Shown here one piece after another: positions 15,997-29,124 of a DNA stretch of 64,000 nt (its first letter is position 1; every line of letters starts with the position of its first letter). Below the pieces are notes generated by a model. The model was given only the letters and a program-made list of their open reading frames with translations. It had not been told where the DNA came from and made no database searches. The translations under genes and the position numbers were made by a program. Origin of the DNA: Hymenobacter norwichensis DSM 15439 (GTDB lineage Bacteria; Bacteroidota; Bacteroidia; Cytophagales; Hymenobacteraceae); assembly GCF_000420705.1 (NCBI RefSeq), contig NZ_ATVL01000006.1, forward strand, positions 1,116,267 through 1,180,266. The letters run 5' to 3'.

Positions 15997-18900
15997 ATGC
16001 GAAACACCTACTTTTCAACGAGGCTGACCCTACTGTTGGGTGGGCTGCCCCTCGGGCTGCTGCCCGCCGCCCCAGCCGTTGCGCAGGATAGCGCCCGGCA
16101 GGCCTACACGCTCCAGGGCCGGGTTACGGATGAGCGGGGGCAGGGCGTGCCTGGCGTTACGGTGCTGCTGGGCGGTACTACGCTCGGCACCGCCACCAAC
16201 CTTGATGGCAACTACACGCTACCTGTACAGGTAGCGCCGGGTAGCTACACGCTCAATTTCTCTACTATCGGCTTCAAAAGCCAGTCCCGGCCAATTACGC
16301 TGGGCGGCAGCACTACTGTCAGCACCGATGCATCCTTGACGGAAGCCCGGCAGAACCTGGATGATGTAGTGGTAATTGGCTCCACCATTAGCGTGAACAA
16401 GCGCGAGTTGGGTAATGCCATCAACACCATAACGGCCAAGGACCTGGTGCAAAGTGGCTCGGGTGGGGTGCTTACCTCGTTGCAGGGTAAAGTGCCCGGC
16501 GCGCAGATTACACAGAACTCCGGCGACCCATCGGGGGCCATGTCGGTGCGGCTGCGGGGGGTACACTCCCTAGCGGGCACTTCCGACCCACTCTATGTTA
16601 TCGACGGCGTAATTATCAGCAACGCCAGTACCAACGTGTCGCAGCTGGCCGCGGCGGCCGATAACGGCATTGGTTCGGCCAGCGCCGGCCAGAACCGTCT
16701 GGCTGACCTCAACCCCAACGATATTGCCAGCATCAACATCATTAACGGGGCGGCGGCAGCGGCGCAGTACGGCTCCCGAGCCGCCAATGGCGTGGTGCTC
16801 ATCACTACTAAGCGGGGCCAGACCGGTGCGGCGCGGGTGTCAGCGTATAGTAGTTTCAACATCAATGAGCTACGCAAATCGGTGCCGGTGAATACTTATG
16901 GCAAGCAGTTTGGGTTTGCGGGATTGCGCCTCTATACTATTGGGGCGCCCACGCCGGCCCAAATTGCGGCTAATCCTAGCACTACCACGGTAGGTATTGT
17001 ACGGGCAGGTGCTACCACCCAGCTGGCCACCAACTTGGTAGATGTGCCACGCTATAACTACTTCGATGAGATATTCCGGACCGGCTATGGCACCGACAAC
17101 GGAGCGTCTATTTCGGGCGGTTCGGAAGGCACGCAGTACTTAGTGTCGGCGGGCTACCTCAACAACCAGGGCATCATCAAGGACACCAACTTCCGGCGCT
17201 ACAATTTGCGGGCCCGGGTAGACCAGCGGCTCACCAAATGGGCAAAGGTGTCGGGCGGACTGGCGTACAGCAACAGCTTCTCGAACGAGAAAGCCAACGG
17301 CAACGTGTTCTACAGCCCCGTCAACTCCATCAACATCACCAACAACATCTACGACATCACGCAGCGCGACGTGAATGGCAATTTGCTGGCCGTGGAGCCC
17401 ACCCGCGTAAATCCGCTGTCTACTATCGAGGACATGAAATTCACGCAGGCTGTGAACCGGACCATCTCCGATTTGCAGGTGAATCTGACGCCGTTTAAAG
17501 GCTTCTCCATCGACTATGTGGTGGGGGTAGATTCGTACTCGCAAGTGGGTCAGAACTACATTCGGCCTTACCCGTACCAGGCCACGGCCGGTTTGCCGCT
17601 AGCACGGTACCCCTTCGGATTTGCAGCCGATGCTAACAATTCCGTGCTGCAACTGAACTCGGACATCAACCTGGGCTACGAACGGGCCCTGACCGAGAAC
17701 TTCAAAGTAACGTTGTTGGCCGGCTACAGCTACCAGTACAGCCGCCAAGAGCTTTCCCGCACGCAGGGGCAAAACTTAGTGCCGTTCGTAACGACCGTGA
17801 GCGGAGCGGCCAACAACACGGTGATATCTAGCTTCGACCGCAACCAATACGACCTGAGCGGCGCCTATGTACAAGGTACCGTGGGGTTCCGCAACCTGGC
17901 GTTCCTAACTGGTGCCGTGCGGCGCGACCGTTCATCGGTTTTCTCGGATTCAGAAACCAACCAGTTCTACCCCAAGGTGAGTGGCTCGCTGGTAGTGTCG
18001 GATATCGGGTTCTGGCAGAATGCAAACTTTGCAAAAACCTTTTCTACTCTGAAACTACGGGCCAGCTACGGCGACGCTGGCAGCCTAACTGCCAACAATC
18101 CTTACCAACGCTTCTACCCGTTTCAGCCCGTCGGATTTTTGGGTAAGAACACCTACTTGCCAGGGTCGGAGTTGGCAAACCCACAGGTGCGGCCGGAGCG
18201 TATGCGGGAGCTGGAAGGAGGCGCTGACCTCGGCTTCTTTAACGACCGAATAGCATTGGGGGCCACCGCCTACCGTCAGACTACCAGAGAGTTGCTGGTG
18301 CGGCGTAACTTAGCTTCTTCGGTAGGAGGATCTAGCATCCTCAACAATGTGGGCACGGTGCAAAACCGCGGTATAGAGTTGCAACTGAATGCAGCGGCCC
18401 TCAAAACCACCGATTTCCGCTGGGATGTACTGCTGCTCTTCAACCGCAACCGCAACAAAGTAGTGAACCTGCTCGGGGACGCGGCCAACCAGGCCATTGC
18501 AGTTGATAATGTGGCGGGGGCACCAGTCTATTTGCTCAACGGTCAGCCAGTAGGGGTGTTCTACGGATCGGGCTACGCCCGCAACCCCGATGGCTCGTTG
18601 CTGCTCACCTCGCAGGGCTTTCCGCAGGATGAGCGCACCACGGGCCAAGCCGTAGGCTCGGTTAACTATGTGCCCTCCCGCGGGGCCGACGGGCAGCCGA
18701 GCTACGGCGCCGGTACTTCCATTGCCAACGTGCTCATTGGCAACCCCAATCCCGATTGGACCGGCTCGTTTGGCACAACCCTCACCTACAAGAAACTCGC
18801 CCTGCGCGGACTGCTGGATGTGGTGCAAGGCGTAGATGTGTTCAACGCCGACAAGCGCACCCGGCAGGGGGTAGGTCTGGGCGACCTGGCCGAAAAGGAA

Positions 18901-19206
18901 CTGCGGGGTGAGCTACCGCGCGGCTACATCTTTGCCGTGTACAACACCCAGGAATTCCGGATTGACGACGGCTCGTTTGTAAAGCTACGCGAGGTTGAGC
19001 TAAGCTACACGCTGCCAACCATCAGCAAGTACATCAGCAATCTGAGCTTGTCGTTGATTGGGCGCAACCTATATTCCTGGGACAACTACAACGGCTTCGA
19101 CCCAGAAACCAGCGCGGGTGGCTCTTCCGATTTGCTGCGGGCCATCGACTTCGGCAACGTGCCCGTGCCACGCACTTATCAGCTGCGGCTTTCGGCCACT
19201 TTCTAG
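15997..19206 (+). CDS. SusC/RagA family TonB-linked outer-membrane protein, locus 2
   Basis: A 1069-residue outer-membrane importer. After a signal peptide (LLLGGLPLGLLPAAPAVAQ) come the carboxypeptidase-regulatory-like domain (LQGRVTDERGQGVPGVTVLL to FSTIGFKSQSRPI), the plug (LDDVVVIGSTISVNKRELG, LQGKVPGAQITQNSGDPSG, DPLYVIDGVIIS, INGAAAAAQYGSRAANGVVLITTKRG) and a barrel ending in YQLRLSATF. It is divergent from locus 1 and differs enough in sequence to have a different substrate. It is followed after 81 bp by its SusD partner. No dedicated sigma/anti-sigma pair lies beside it. Confidence 0.92.
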   Translation: MRNTYFSTRLTLLLGGLPLGLLPAAPAVAQDSARQAYTLQGRVTDERGQGVPGVTVLLGGTTLGTATNLDGNYTLPVQVAPGSYTLNFSTIGFKSQSRPITLGGSTTVSTDASLTEARQNLDDVVVIGSTISVNKRELGNAINTITAKDLVQSGSGGVLTSLQGKVPGAQITQNSGDPSGAMSVRLRGVHSLAGTSDPLYVIDGVIISNASTNVSQLAAAADNGIGSASAGQNRLADLNPNDIASINIINGAAAAAQYGSRAANGVVLITTKRGQTGAARVSAYSSFNINELRKSVPVNTYGKQFGFAGLRLYTIGAPTPAQIAANPSTTTVGIVRAGATTQLATNLVDVPRYNYFDEIFRTGYGTDNGASISGGSEGTQYLVSAGYLNNQGIIKDTNFRRYNLRARVDQRLTKWAKVSGGLAYSNSFSNEKANGNVFYSPVNSINITNNIYDITQRDVNGNLLAVEPTRVNPLSTIEDMKFTQAVNRTISDLQVNLTPFKGFSIDYVVGVDSYSQVGQNYIRPYPYQATAGLPLARYPFGFAADANNSVLQLNSDINLGYERALTENFKVTLLAGYSYQYSRQELSRTQGQNLVPFVTTVSGAANNTVISSFDRNQYDLSGAYVQGTVGFRNLAFLTGAVRRDRSSVFSDSETNQFYPKVSGSLVVSDIGFWQNANFAKTFSTLKLRASYGDAGSLTANNPYQRFYPFQPVGFLGKNTYLPGSELANPQVRPERMRELEGGADLGFFNDRIALGATAYRQTTRELLVRRNLASSVGGSSILNNVGTVQNRGIELQLNAAALKTTDFRWDVLLLFNRNRNKVVNLLGDAANQAIAVDNVAGAPVYLLNGQPVGVFYGSGYARNPDGSLLLTSQGFPQDERTTGQAVGSVNYVPSRGADGQPSYGAGTSIANVLIGNPNPDWTGSFGTTLTYKKLALRGLLDVVQGVDVFNADKRTRQGVGLGDLAEKELRGELPRGYIFAVYNTQEFRIDDGSFVKLREVELSYTLPTISKYISNLSLSLIGRNLYSWDNYNGFDPETSAGGSSDLLRAIDFGNVPVPRTYQLRLSATF

Positions 19207-19287
19207 CCTGGGTTGACTGCTCGCCTAGATATTTTGGGCAGCACAATATTTAGTAGGCTTTCCATCATCTTCTCTTTTGCTTCTGCC

Positions 19288-20604
19288 ATGAATAAATATA
19301 TTTCCTCTTTCCTCATGCTGCTGGTAACGCTGAGCAGCTGCGAAAAAGAATATCGAAACCCCAGCACGGCCACTCAAGACCAGGTGCTTACCTCGTCGGA
19401 TGGGCTGATTACGGTGTGCAATGGGCTGCAATACCGCTACACCACGGGCGCGGCCGTGAGCGTGCTCTACAACACCGTCGCCGCTGGCGGCCTGAGCACC
19501 GGTGAGCTGCGGATTTTAAATGTGGGCAACATCGAGGAGTTCAACGTTAGTGTTGGCGCGGGCAACCTCACCAACGCTAACGGGGTGGTGCGCAACCTCT
19601 GGACCCAATGCCAGCTAGTGAAATCCAATGCCGACCTGCTACTCGCCAACACGGCCAGCGCCACCGATGCAGGTACTCGTAGCGGGGTAGTAGCATACGC
19701 TTCCATCTTTCGGGCGCTGGCTTTAGGCACATTAGCTCAGTATTTCGAACAGGCGCCGCTGGTAGTGCAAGCCAATGCCCCGTTTGTGAGCCGAATTGAG
19801 TTGCTCCGGTCGGCGGTAGCACAGCTGGAAGTAGCGGCTACCGACTTGGCAACTGCTCCTGTTTCTGCCGATTTCAACGCCAAAATTGTACCCGGCATCG
19901 ACATCCCGAATACCGTGCAGGCGCTGATTGCACGCTACAGCCTGATGGCCGGCGACTACGACAAAGCCATAGCCGCTGCCGGGCGCGTGGACTTAACGAG
20001 ACGCTCAGTGTTCAATTTCGACGAAAATACCCGCAACCCGGTGTTTGAAGTTTCGTTTGGCAACCGCAACGTGTTTGAACCCACCAATGCAACCTTGGGC
20101 TTAACTGGCACGCTGGTACCCGAGGCCAACGACCGGCGCCTGCCCTTCCTGGTTCGTACTAATCCAACCGCAACTCAGAACCTGGGTACTGGTTTCTACA
20201 CGGCCAATAGCGCGCCTATTCCGGTATATGTGCCCGGCGAGATGCTGCTGATTCGGGCGGAAGCCTACGCCCGCAAAAACGACCTGACCAACGCTGTGAC
20301 GGAGTTGAACCGGGTACGCACCAGCGCGGCCACTGCCACGCTAGCCAATAACCTACCTACGGCTCCTCCTGGTGCGGCGCTGCCGGCCTACAATGGGGCA
20401 CTCACGCAGGATGCCGTGCTGCTCGATATCTACCGCAACCGTCAATTGGAGCTGGCTTTCCAAGGTTTTCGCCTTGAAGATAGTCGCCGCTTCAACCGCC
20501 CTGGCCCTGGCGCCGCGGGTGCTGAGCGGAACCGTAATTTCTTCCCGTACCCCCGCACCGAGCGCGAAAATAATACCGCCACTCCCACTGATCCAGCTAT
20601 TTAG
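19288..20604 (+). CDS. SusD/RagB family lipoprotein, locus 2
   Basis: A 438-residue lipoprotein partner of the upstream SusC. The ATG at 19288 gives the signal peptide and lipobox (LLVTLSSC-EKEYRNPS) and was preferred to an upstream in-frame ATG at 19213. The helical core includes GVVAYASIFRALALGTLAQYFEQAPL, then VPGEMLLIRAEAYARKNDLTNAVTELNRVR, and the conserved late segment IYRNRQLELAFQGFRLEDSRRF seen in SusD proteins. It is shorter than locus 1 SusD and of another subgroup. Both loci lack an adjacent glycoside hydrolase. Confidence 0.9.
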   Translation: MNKYISSFLMLLVTLSSCEKEYRNPSTATQDQVLTSSDGLITVCNGLQYRYTTGAAVSVLYNTVAAGGLSTGELRILNVGNIEEFNVSVGAGNLTNANGVVRNLWTQCQLVKSNADLLLANTASATDAGTRSGVVAYASIFRALALGTLAQYFEQAPLVVQANAPFVSRIELLRSAVAQLEVAATDLATAPVSADFNAKIVPGIDIPNTVQALIARYSLMAGDYDKAIAAAGRVDLTRRSVFNFDENTRNPVFEVSFGNRNVFEPTNATLGLTGTLVPEANDRRLPFLVRTNPTATQNLGTGFYTANSAPIPVYVPGEMLLIRAEAYARKNDLTNAVTELNRVRTSAATATLANNLPTAPPGAALPAYNGALTQDAVLLDIYRNRQLELAFQGFRLEDSRRFNRPGPGAAGAERNRNFFPYPRTERENNTATPTDPAI

Positions 20605-20607
20605 ATA

Positions 20608-20665
20608 GAAGTCAAGAGTTAGAAGTTAGGAGACGGAAAACACGCTTCCTCTAACTCTTGACTTC
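20608..20665. repeat. Inverted repeat after the second susD
   Basis: GAAGTCAAGAGTTAGA (20608-20623) pairs perfectly with TCTAACTCTTGACTTC (20650-20665). Two further tandem variants of CTAACTCNTGACTT follow. It starts just after the susD stop and could act as a terminator or RNA-stability element; there is no T-run. Confidence 0.55.
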
Positions 20666-20722
20666 TAACTCCTGACTTCTAATTCCTCAGTTTTAGCTTC
20701 TCAGCTCCCAACTCCTTGCCCC

Positions 20723-21886
20723 ATGCAAACCACCACCCAAGCCGCCATCGAAACTACGGGTACTGTGCCGTTGGCCGAAGCTTCGCAGCCGGCCCGCCTC
20801 ATCAGCCTCGATGTGTTTCGGGGGGTGACGGTGGCGGCCATGATCCTGGTAAACAACCCCGGCGACTGGGGCCACATCTACGCGCCACTGGAACACGCCG
20901 CCTGGCACGGCTGCACGCCCACCGACCTGATATTCCCGTTCTTTCTGTTCATTGTAGGGGTGAGCATTGTGTACGCTTTGGATGGGGCCCGGCGGCAGCC
21001 GGAGGCGCACGGCCGCACGATGGTCCGCATTCTGAAACGGTCGGCTATTCTGTTCGGGTTGGGGCTGTTGTCGGCGCTGTATCCGAAGTTTGAGTTTGAG
21101 ACGCTCCGGATTCCGGGGGTGCTGGCGCGCATTTCGTGGATGTTTCTGGTGTGTGGCGTACTGTTCCTGAAAACCACGCGGCGGCAACAAATCGGGCTGC
21201 TGGCCTCGGTGTTGGTGCTCTATAACGTGCTGCTGCAAGTGGTGCCGGTGCCCGGTTTCGGTCCGGCCAACCTGGAGCCTAGCACCAACCTCGGGGCGTG
21301 GCTGGATCGGTTGGTGTTCACCGAAAACCATCTTTGGAGCCAAAGCCGAACCTGGGACCCCGAAGGGTTGCTGGGCACGTTGCCCGCCGTGGGTACCGGC
21401 CTGCTCGGGATGCTGACTGGCCAGTGGCTGCGCCGCAAGGACGTGGAGCCGGCTACTCGCGTGGCGTGGCTGTTTGTGGCGGGTGGCGCGGCCGTGCTGC
21501 TGGGCCTGATCTGGAATGGCTGGTTTCCAATCAACAAAGCGCTCTGGACCAGTTCTTACGTGCTATACGCCGGCGGCTTAGCCATGATGGCGCTGGCGGG
21601 TTTGTACTGGCTGACCGACGTGCAGAGCTACCGTCGTTTCACCACGCCCGCGCTGGTCTACGGCGTCAATGCCATTACCGTGTTCTTTCTGTCGGCCATC
21701 GTTTCCAAAACCCTCAACCTCATCAAAGTCGGTGATGATACGCTGCGGGCCTGGCTCTACAACACGTTTTTCACCCCCTACTTCAGTCCCATCAATGCCT
21801 CCCTGGCTGGCGCCATTGTATGCGTGCTGATTTGGCTGGGTATCTTGTGGGTGATGTACAAGAAACAGATTATCATCAAGGTATGA
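20723..21886 (+). CDS. Acyltransferase-like membrane protein (NagX / heparan-alpha-glucosaminide N-acetyltransferase family)
   Basis: A 387-residue polytopic inner-membrane protein. The opening RLISLDVFRGVTVAAMILVNNPGDW, followed by HAAWHGCTPTDLIFPFFLFIVGVSI, is the signature of the NagX/HGSNAT family of putative sugar acetyltransferases. About ten hydrophobic segments are visible, ending in a basic tail (YKKQIIIKV). In other Bacteroidota such proteins often sit in glycan-utilisation loci, and here it follows susD on the same strand, so a role in modifying an imported amino sugar is plausible. Catalytic activity of bacterial members is poorly defined, so the substrate is inferred only. Confidence 0.85.
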   Translation: MQTTTQAAIETTGTVPLAEASQPARLISLDVFRGVTVAAMILVNNPGDWGHIYAPLEHAAWHGCTPTDLIFPFFLFIVGVSIVYALDGARRQPEAHGRTMVRILKRSAILFGLGLLSALYPKFEFETLRIPGVLARISWMFLVCGVLFLKTTRRQQIGLLASVLVLYNVLLQVVPVPGFGPANLEPSTNLGAWLDRLVFTENHLWSQSRTWDPEGLLGTLPAVGTGLLGMLTGQWLRRKDVEPATRVAWLFVAGGAAVLLGLIWNGWFPINKALWTSSYVLYAGGLAMMALAGLYWLTDVQSYRRFTTPALVYGVNAITVFFLSAIVSKTLNLIKVGDDTLRAWLYNTFFTPYFSPINASLAGAIVCVLIWLGILWVMYKKQIIIKV

Positions 21887-21938
21887 TGCTGCCCCAGGCA
21901 CGGCATTATCGAAACGGGAAAATTGCCGTATTTCCAGG

Positions 21939-22442
21939 ATGAAAAAACTGTGGATACTGGCGGCCAGTCTCTTGCTGGCGGCCCCAATGGCAAGTGCCCA
22001 ATCCTCGAAAGCAACAACTACCGCCGCGGCGCCGGTGTCAGCCAGTCATCGGAAAGCAGCGGAAGAATTGCTGGTGGTAACGGGCGGTGAACAGAGCACG
22101 AACGACATAATGAGCCGGATGCTGGACGTGCAAATGCAACAGCATCCCGAGCTGAAAGCCGTAGAGACAGAGATGCGCAGTTTTATGAACAAATACATGA
22201 GCTGGCAGTCCATCAAAGGAGATATGTTGACGCTCTACACGCAGGAATTTTCGGAAAAAGAACTGCAAGAGCTGTCCAAATTCTACCAGACGCCCACTGG
22301 CCGCAAAACCATCCAGAAGATGCCCCAGCTCCTGCAAGCCGGCATGGAAATCGGGCAGAAACGGGTGCAGGAGCACCTGCCGGAGCTGCAACAAGTTATC
22401 GGCGAGAAGATAAAGACTCAGCCGCCCGCCACCGACAACTAG
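21939..22442 (+). CDS. DUF2059 domain secreted protein
   Basis: A 167-residue exported protein with a classic signal peptide (MKKLWILAASLLLAAPMASAQ). The mature part is helical and acidic. It contains the DUF2059 core: a stretch like LTLYTQEFSEKELQELSKFYQTPTGRK, then KMPQLLQAGMEIGQ. The domain occurs widely in Gram-negative periplasmic proteins, without an established function. It follows the acyltransferase by 52 bp and may be co-transcribed. A strong terminator follows 33 bp after its stop. Confidence 0.85.
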   Translation: MKKLWILAASLLLAAPMASAQSSKATTTAAAPVSASHRKAAEELLVVTGGEQSTNDIMSRMLDVQMQQHPELKAVETEMRSFMNKYMSWQSIKGDMLTLYTQEFSEKELQELSKFYQTPTGRKTIQKMPQLLQAGMEIGQKRVQEHLPELQQVIGEKIKTQPPATDN

Positions 22443-22474
22443 AACTGAGTTCTGTAGGCTAGCACGATCCGGAA

Positions 22475-22511
22475 ACGACAACGGCCCTGCCACTGGCAGG
22501 GCCGTTGTCGT
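22475..22511. terminator. Strong bidirectional hairpin between convergent genes
   Basis: ACGACAACGGCCCTGCC and GGCAGGGCCGTTGTCGT form a perfect 17-bp stem with a three-base loop (ACT). It separates the DUF2059 gene from the acyl-CoA ligase. T-runs are weak on both sides. Confidence 0.8.
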
Positions 22512-22538
22512 GTAGGTGCCACGTGTTGTCAGGGGTTT

Positions 22539-24167
22539 TTACCCCGGAAAGCTGTACCCTGCAAAATCTTTGCGGAGCTGGGTTTTCAGTAGCTTGCCGG
22601 TGGCGGTATGTGGCAATTGGTTTACAAATTCCACAGCGTCGGGCTTCCACCAGGTAGCTATTTTGCCGTCGTAGAAAGCGAGTAGTTCCTCTTTGCTCAC
22701 GGTAGCGTCGGGCTTTCGGACGACCACCAGCAGCGGCCTTTCGCTCCATTTGGGGTGGGGCATGCCAATGACGGCGGCTTCGGCTACCTGCGGGTGCGCA
22801 ATGGCCAGGTTCTCTAGCTCGATGCTGGAAATCCACTCGCCGCCCGACTTGATAACGTCCTTGCTCCGGTCGGTGATTTGCATGAAGCCGTCGGGGTCGA
22901 TGGTGGCTACGTCGCCGGTGCGGAACCAGCCGGAGCGGGTTAGCTCGCCAGGGTGGTTGGCGCGGAAGTACTCGGCCACCACGAACGGCCCGCGGACCAG
23001 CAAATCCCCAAAGGCCACGCCGTCGTGGGGCAGTTCCTTGTCTTCGTCGTCCACTATTTTCATGTCGATGCCGAAGATGGCGCGGCCTTGCTTGGTCTGC
23101 ACGGCGAATTGCTCATCTTCGCTGAGTTGCAGGTGCTTGGTTTTGAGGGTGCACACCGTGCCCAGCGGCGAAGTTTCCGACATGCCCCAGGCGTGCCGAA
23201 TTTCCACGCCTAGTTCTTCGTCAAACGCCTTAAGCAAGGCCGGCGGGCAAGACGCCCCGCCCACAATCATGCGCCGGAGCGTAGTGAATTGCAGCTTTTT
23301 CTCGCGCATAAACGTCAGCAACCCGAACCAAATGGTGGGCACGCCGGCCGTAAACGTGACGCCCTCCGTCTCATACAGTTCGTACAAACTCGCCGCATCC
23401 AGGCCAGGGCCAGGCATTACCAGCTTGCAGCCGTTGAGTGGCGCCATGTACGGAATACCCCAGGCATTGACGTGGAACATGGGCACGACGGGCAATACTA
23501 CGTCGCGGGCCGAGCAGTTGAAGCAGTCGGGCAGGGAGGCGGCGTAGGAGTGCAGCAAGGTGGAGCGGTGGGAGTAGAGCACGCCCTTGGGCTGGTCGGT
23601 GGTGCCAGAGGTATAGCAGAGTGAAGACGCTGTATTTTCGTCGAATACCGGCCATTGGTAGTCGGCGGGTTGGGCAGCTACCAGGTCTTCGTAGCAAAGC
23701 AATGCCACCGGAAAGCTGCTGTCGGGCATGTGGGCGCGGTCGGTGAGCAGCACCCAGCTTTCCACGGTGGGGCAGAGGGGCACCAGCTTCTCCACCAGCG
23801 GCAGAAACGTGAGGTCGAAGAATAGCAGCCGGTCTTCGGCGTGATTGATGATGTAGACCAGTTGCTCGAAAAACAGCCGCGGATTGATGGTATGGCACAC
23901 CGCACCCATGCCCGAAATGCCGTAGTACAGCTCCAAATGGCGGTGCGTGTTCCAGGCCAGCGTCGCCACCCGGTCGCCCCGGTGGATGCCTAGCTCAGTT
24001 AACGCGTTGGCGAATTGCCGGCTGCGCTGGCCCAGGTCGGCGTAGGTGTAGCGGTGCAGCCGGCCCTCCGGCATCCGCGACACGATTTCAGTATCGGCGT
24101 GCCATTTGGCGGCATATTCCAGGAGCCCCGCAATGCGCAGCGGCTCGTTCATCATCAATCCTAACAT
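22539..24167 (-). CDS. Fatty-acid--CoA ligase (AMP-binding)
   Basis: A 542-residue acyl-adenylate-forming enzyme that activates a medium- or long-chain fatty acid with ATP and CoA. The ANL motifs are present: the phosphate-binding loop [12 protein letters not shown], the core [27 protein letters not shown] with the ATP-ribose Asp, [17 protein letters not shown] at the hinge, and the C-terminal catalytic Lys in [15 protein letters not shown]. The start at 24167 ([14 protein letters not shown]) is chosen because the longer frame adds about 66 unlikely residues; MMNEPL four codons later is equally possible. It stands alone, convergent with DUF2059. Chain length cannot be judged. Confidence 0.9.
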   Translation of the reverse strand: MLGLMMNEPLRIAGLLEYAAKWHADTEIVSRMPEGRLHRYTYADLGQRSRQFANALTELGIHRGDRVATLAWNTHRHLELYYGISGMGAVCHTINPRLFFEQLVYIINHAEDRLLFFDLTFLPLVEKLVPLCPTVESWVLLTDRAHMPDSSFPVALLCYEDLVAAQPADYQWPVFDENTASSLCYTSGTTDQPKGVLYSHRSTLLHSYAASLPDCFNCSARDVVLPVVPMFHVNAWGIPYMAPLNGCKLVMPGPGLDAASLYELYETEGVTFTAGVPTIWFGLLTFMREKKLQFTTLRRMIVGGASCPPALLKAFDEELGVEIRHAWGMSETSPLGTVCTLKTKHLQLSEDEQFAVQTKQGRAIFGIDMKIVDDEDKELPHDGVAFGDLLVRGPFVVAEYFRANHPGELTRSGWFRTGDVATIDPDGFMQITDRSKDVIKSGGEWISSIELENLAIAHPQVAEAAVIGMPHPKWSERPLLVVVRKPDATVSKEELLAFYDGKIATWWKPDAVEFVNQLPHTATGKLLKTQLRKDFAGYSFPG

Positions 24168-24625
24168 GAGTGAAGTGGTGGGGGTTGGGGAAGCAGCAGA
24201 TTCTGAACGAACGGGTGAAGCAGTAAACCGCTTAACGCGTACTGCCAAGTTATCATACTCCGGCTGCCCGAACAATGGGCAGCATAGTTGAGCTGTGTGA
24301 CGCGGATAAGCCGGTTTGCCGTAGTGCCCAGGCCACTCTATAGTGGTGGAAAGCAACCAAAACATCCGTTAGGCTGAATGCCAGCATAGCGAATTTGAGT
24401 AATTGGGAAGGCCTGTTATCGTCCCTGTTAAGGTTGCGTATCGGATGGTCAAAGAAGGTTATGTTTGGCAGTCATACTGCCCTGGTGTAGAGTAGAAGAT
24501 GTATACCCAAGAAATTAAGCGAACTATCTACGGAAAGAGGAATAAAATTCGGGCTGAAGATTGGCTACTGCGCAGCTTGTTGCGTAATAACTGGAAAGTA
24601 CCCTCTATGCCTAGTGCTTTGTCCC
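24168..24625. other. 458-bp intergenic region between divergent genes
   Basis: It should hold the promoters of the acyl-CoA ligase (minus) and the small alpha/beta protein (plus). No consensus promoter or hairpin stands out. A 46-codon open frame from ATG 24499 runs into the next gene in another frame; it has no recognisable features and is not called. Confidence 0.5.
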
Positions 24626-25072
24626 ATGTATCTTGATTTTACCTCGTCCGACTTTCTAAGCATCAGCTATAATTCCGAGACGCACATTTTGGTGGGCCGT
24701 TGGCTGCGGCAGGTAACTACCGCCGAAGCTCGCCAGGGATATAATGATCTGCTGGCTGTAGCGAAGCGGCAGCAAGCGCGCTACTGGCTGCTCGATATCC
24801 GGCGCCGCAGCCGCAGCTCTCCCGAAACCCTGTCTTGGCTCCTGAACACGTACTACTCCGTTTTGGTGGCCGAACTGGGGCCGCCGGTGTGCATGGCTTA
24901 CTTCATGTCGCCGGATTTGCGCAAGGATTTTGAGGTGGACGGCACCGTGCCCGAACCGGCCACTTACGCCGGTAAAGCCTTCCGCATGAACCAGTGTACC
25001 ACGGAATCGGAAGCTATGGATTGGCTGCTACAGGAGCAGCAGAAAGAAAAGCAGCCGATGAAAGCTAGTTAA
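24626..25072 (+). CDS. Small alpha/beta hypothetical protein, paralogue 1
   Basis: A 148-residue soluble protein starting MYLDFTSSDFLSISYN; ATG 24626 is preferred over GTG 24614. The pattern SETHILVGRWLRQVTTAEARQGYNDLLAVAKRQQARYWLLDIRRR resembles SpoIIAA/STAS-like folds: a strand, a long helix, then a strand ending in D-x-R. The C-terminus has an acidic/helical tail ending SEAMDWLLQEQQ. The gene at 28496-28927 encodes a protein of the same layout, so the two are distant paralogues. No enzymatic residues are evident. A hairpin terminator follows. Function is unknown. Confidence 0.7.
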   Translation: MYLDFTSSDFLSISYNSETHILVGRWLRQVTTAEARQGYNDLLAVAKRQQARYWLLDIRRRSRSSPETLSWLLNTYYSVLVAELGPPVCMAYFMSPDLRKDFEVDGTVPEPATYAGKAFRMNQCTTESEAMDWLLQEQQKEKQPMKAS

Positions 25073-25108
25073 TAGTTTCAGCAGCGTATCACCAGTATGC
25101 GGTATATG

Positions 25109-25146
25109 AAAAAAACCCCGTTCACGGCCGTGAATGGGGTTTTTTG
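25109..25146. terminator. Bidirectional hairpin terminator
   Basis: An A-run, CCCCGTTCACGG, CCGTGAATGGGG and a T-run form a near-perfect stem (one G-T pair) between the convergent genes ending at 25072 and 25201. Confidence 0.88.
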
Positions 25147-25200
25147 GTGTTGGTGCTCTGCTTTAAAAAGAAAGAGCCCCGTACGATTTTGCTTGAAAAC

Positions 25201-28335
<3,135 letters not shown>

Positions 28336-28431
28336 GACGAAACGAGGATGGGTTAGAAAACGAATTTACAAGAAATATGAGGCGTGGCGTGCGTTCCGAT
28401 TTCGTAAGTGCCCAGCAGGCGAAAAACAAAA

Positions 28432-28460
28432 AAGCAGAGCGGCCCTTGGCCGCTCTGCTT
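28432..28460 (-). terminator. Terminator of the 28496-28927 gene
   Basis: AAGCAGAGCGGCC and GGCCGCTCTGCTT form a perfect 13-bp stem with a CTT loop. The A-rich left flank becomes a T-run on the minus strand, so it ends the minus-strand gene to its right. Confidence 0.85.
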
Positions 28461-28495
28461 AACGTATTGAAATATGTTCTGCTACTAACGAACTG

Positions 28496-28927
28496 CTATT
28501 GCAACATGCGTTGCTGTTGCAGCAGCCACTTTACGGCTTCTGCCTCATCATCGAAGTAGCAATAGGTCATAGGCAAGTCGCGCGCGGCGGTTACCACCAT
28601 GGCAGTAGCCAAGCGGGCAAACACGTTGTGCGCCACTATTACGGCCCCATAACGGTAGCCGCCGTCCTGCGCCGCTTGCGGCAACCATTGCTCCAGTACG
28701 TAGACTTGTTCTTCGGGTGTGAAAGGGTCCATCAGCCGTTGATCTACCAGCAGGCAACCATCGGAGTACTGAGTCAGCAGGCGGGTAACATGGCCAAGTA
28801 GGGTTTGCAATGCTTCCTTCTGACGAAGACCAGGCTGATACGTAAGTCGAGCGAAACCCATAGGGTCATCCAAAATGCGTCCCACGCTATTTTCATAATA
28901 TGTCTTATAGATAGTAATAGCTCTCAT
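28496..28927 (-). CDS. Small alpha/beta hypothetical protein, paralogue 2
   Basis: A protein of about 143 residues if it starts at MRAITIYKTYYEN; an in-frame start 20 codons upstream (28987, MSVFEI) is possible but not matched by its paralogue. The layout follows the protein at 24626-25072: a strand region (GFARLTYQPG), a helix (KEALQTLLGHVTRLLTQYSDG), a strand ending LLVDQRL, a helix (PEEQVYVLEQWLPQA), and a C-terminal FDDEAEAVKWLLQQQ. This recalls STAS/SpoIIAA-type folds. It flanks the GH3/beta-lactamase gene on the side opposite its paralogue. Function is unknown. Confidence 0.68.
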   Translation of the reverse strand: MRAITIYKTYYENSVGRILDDPMGFARLTYQPGLRQKEALQTLLGHVTRLLTQYSDGCLLVDQRLMDPFTPEEQVYVLEQWLPQAAQDGGYRYGAVIVAHNVFARLATAMVVTAARDLPMTYCYFDDEAEAVKWLLQQQRMLQ

Positions 28928-29124
28928 ATCAGTAAATATAAAGCGTTGTCCTGTATAAACACAATTAATGATTTCAAATACAGACATTAAAGGGCTTTGA
29001 AGAACGATTATAATTTAAAATATCCTATTGTTTTTACTTATAATGCTGTGTTGCTTGCTCTCAAAATCACACTGATTTGATATAGATTGAAGAGCTCGTG
29101 CGGAATTAGTAATCGTACCTGTAG

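Noticed and set aside
20693-21343. 216-codon minus-strand frame inside the acyltransferase gene
   Set aside because: An antisense shadow of a membrane-protein gene with clear NagX-type motifs on the plus strand.
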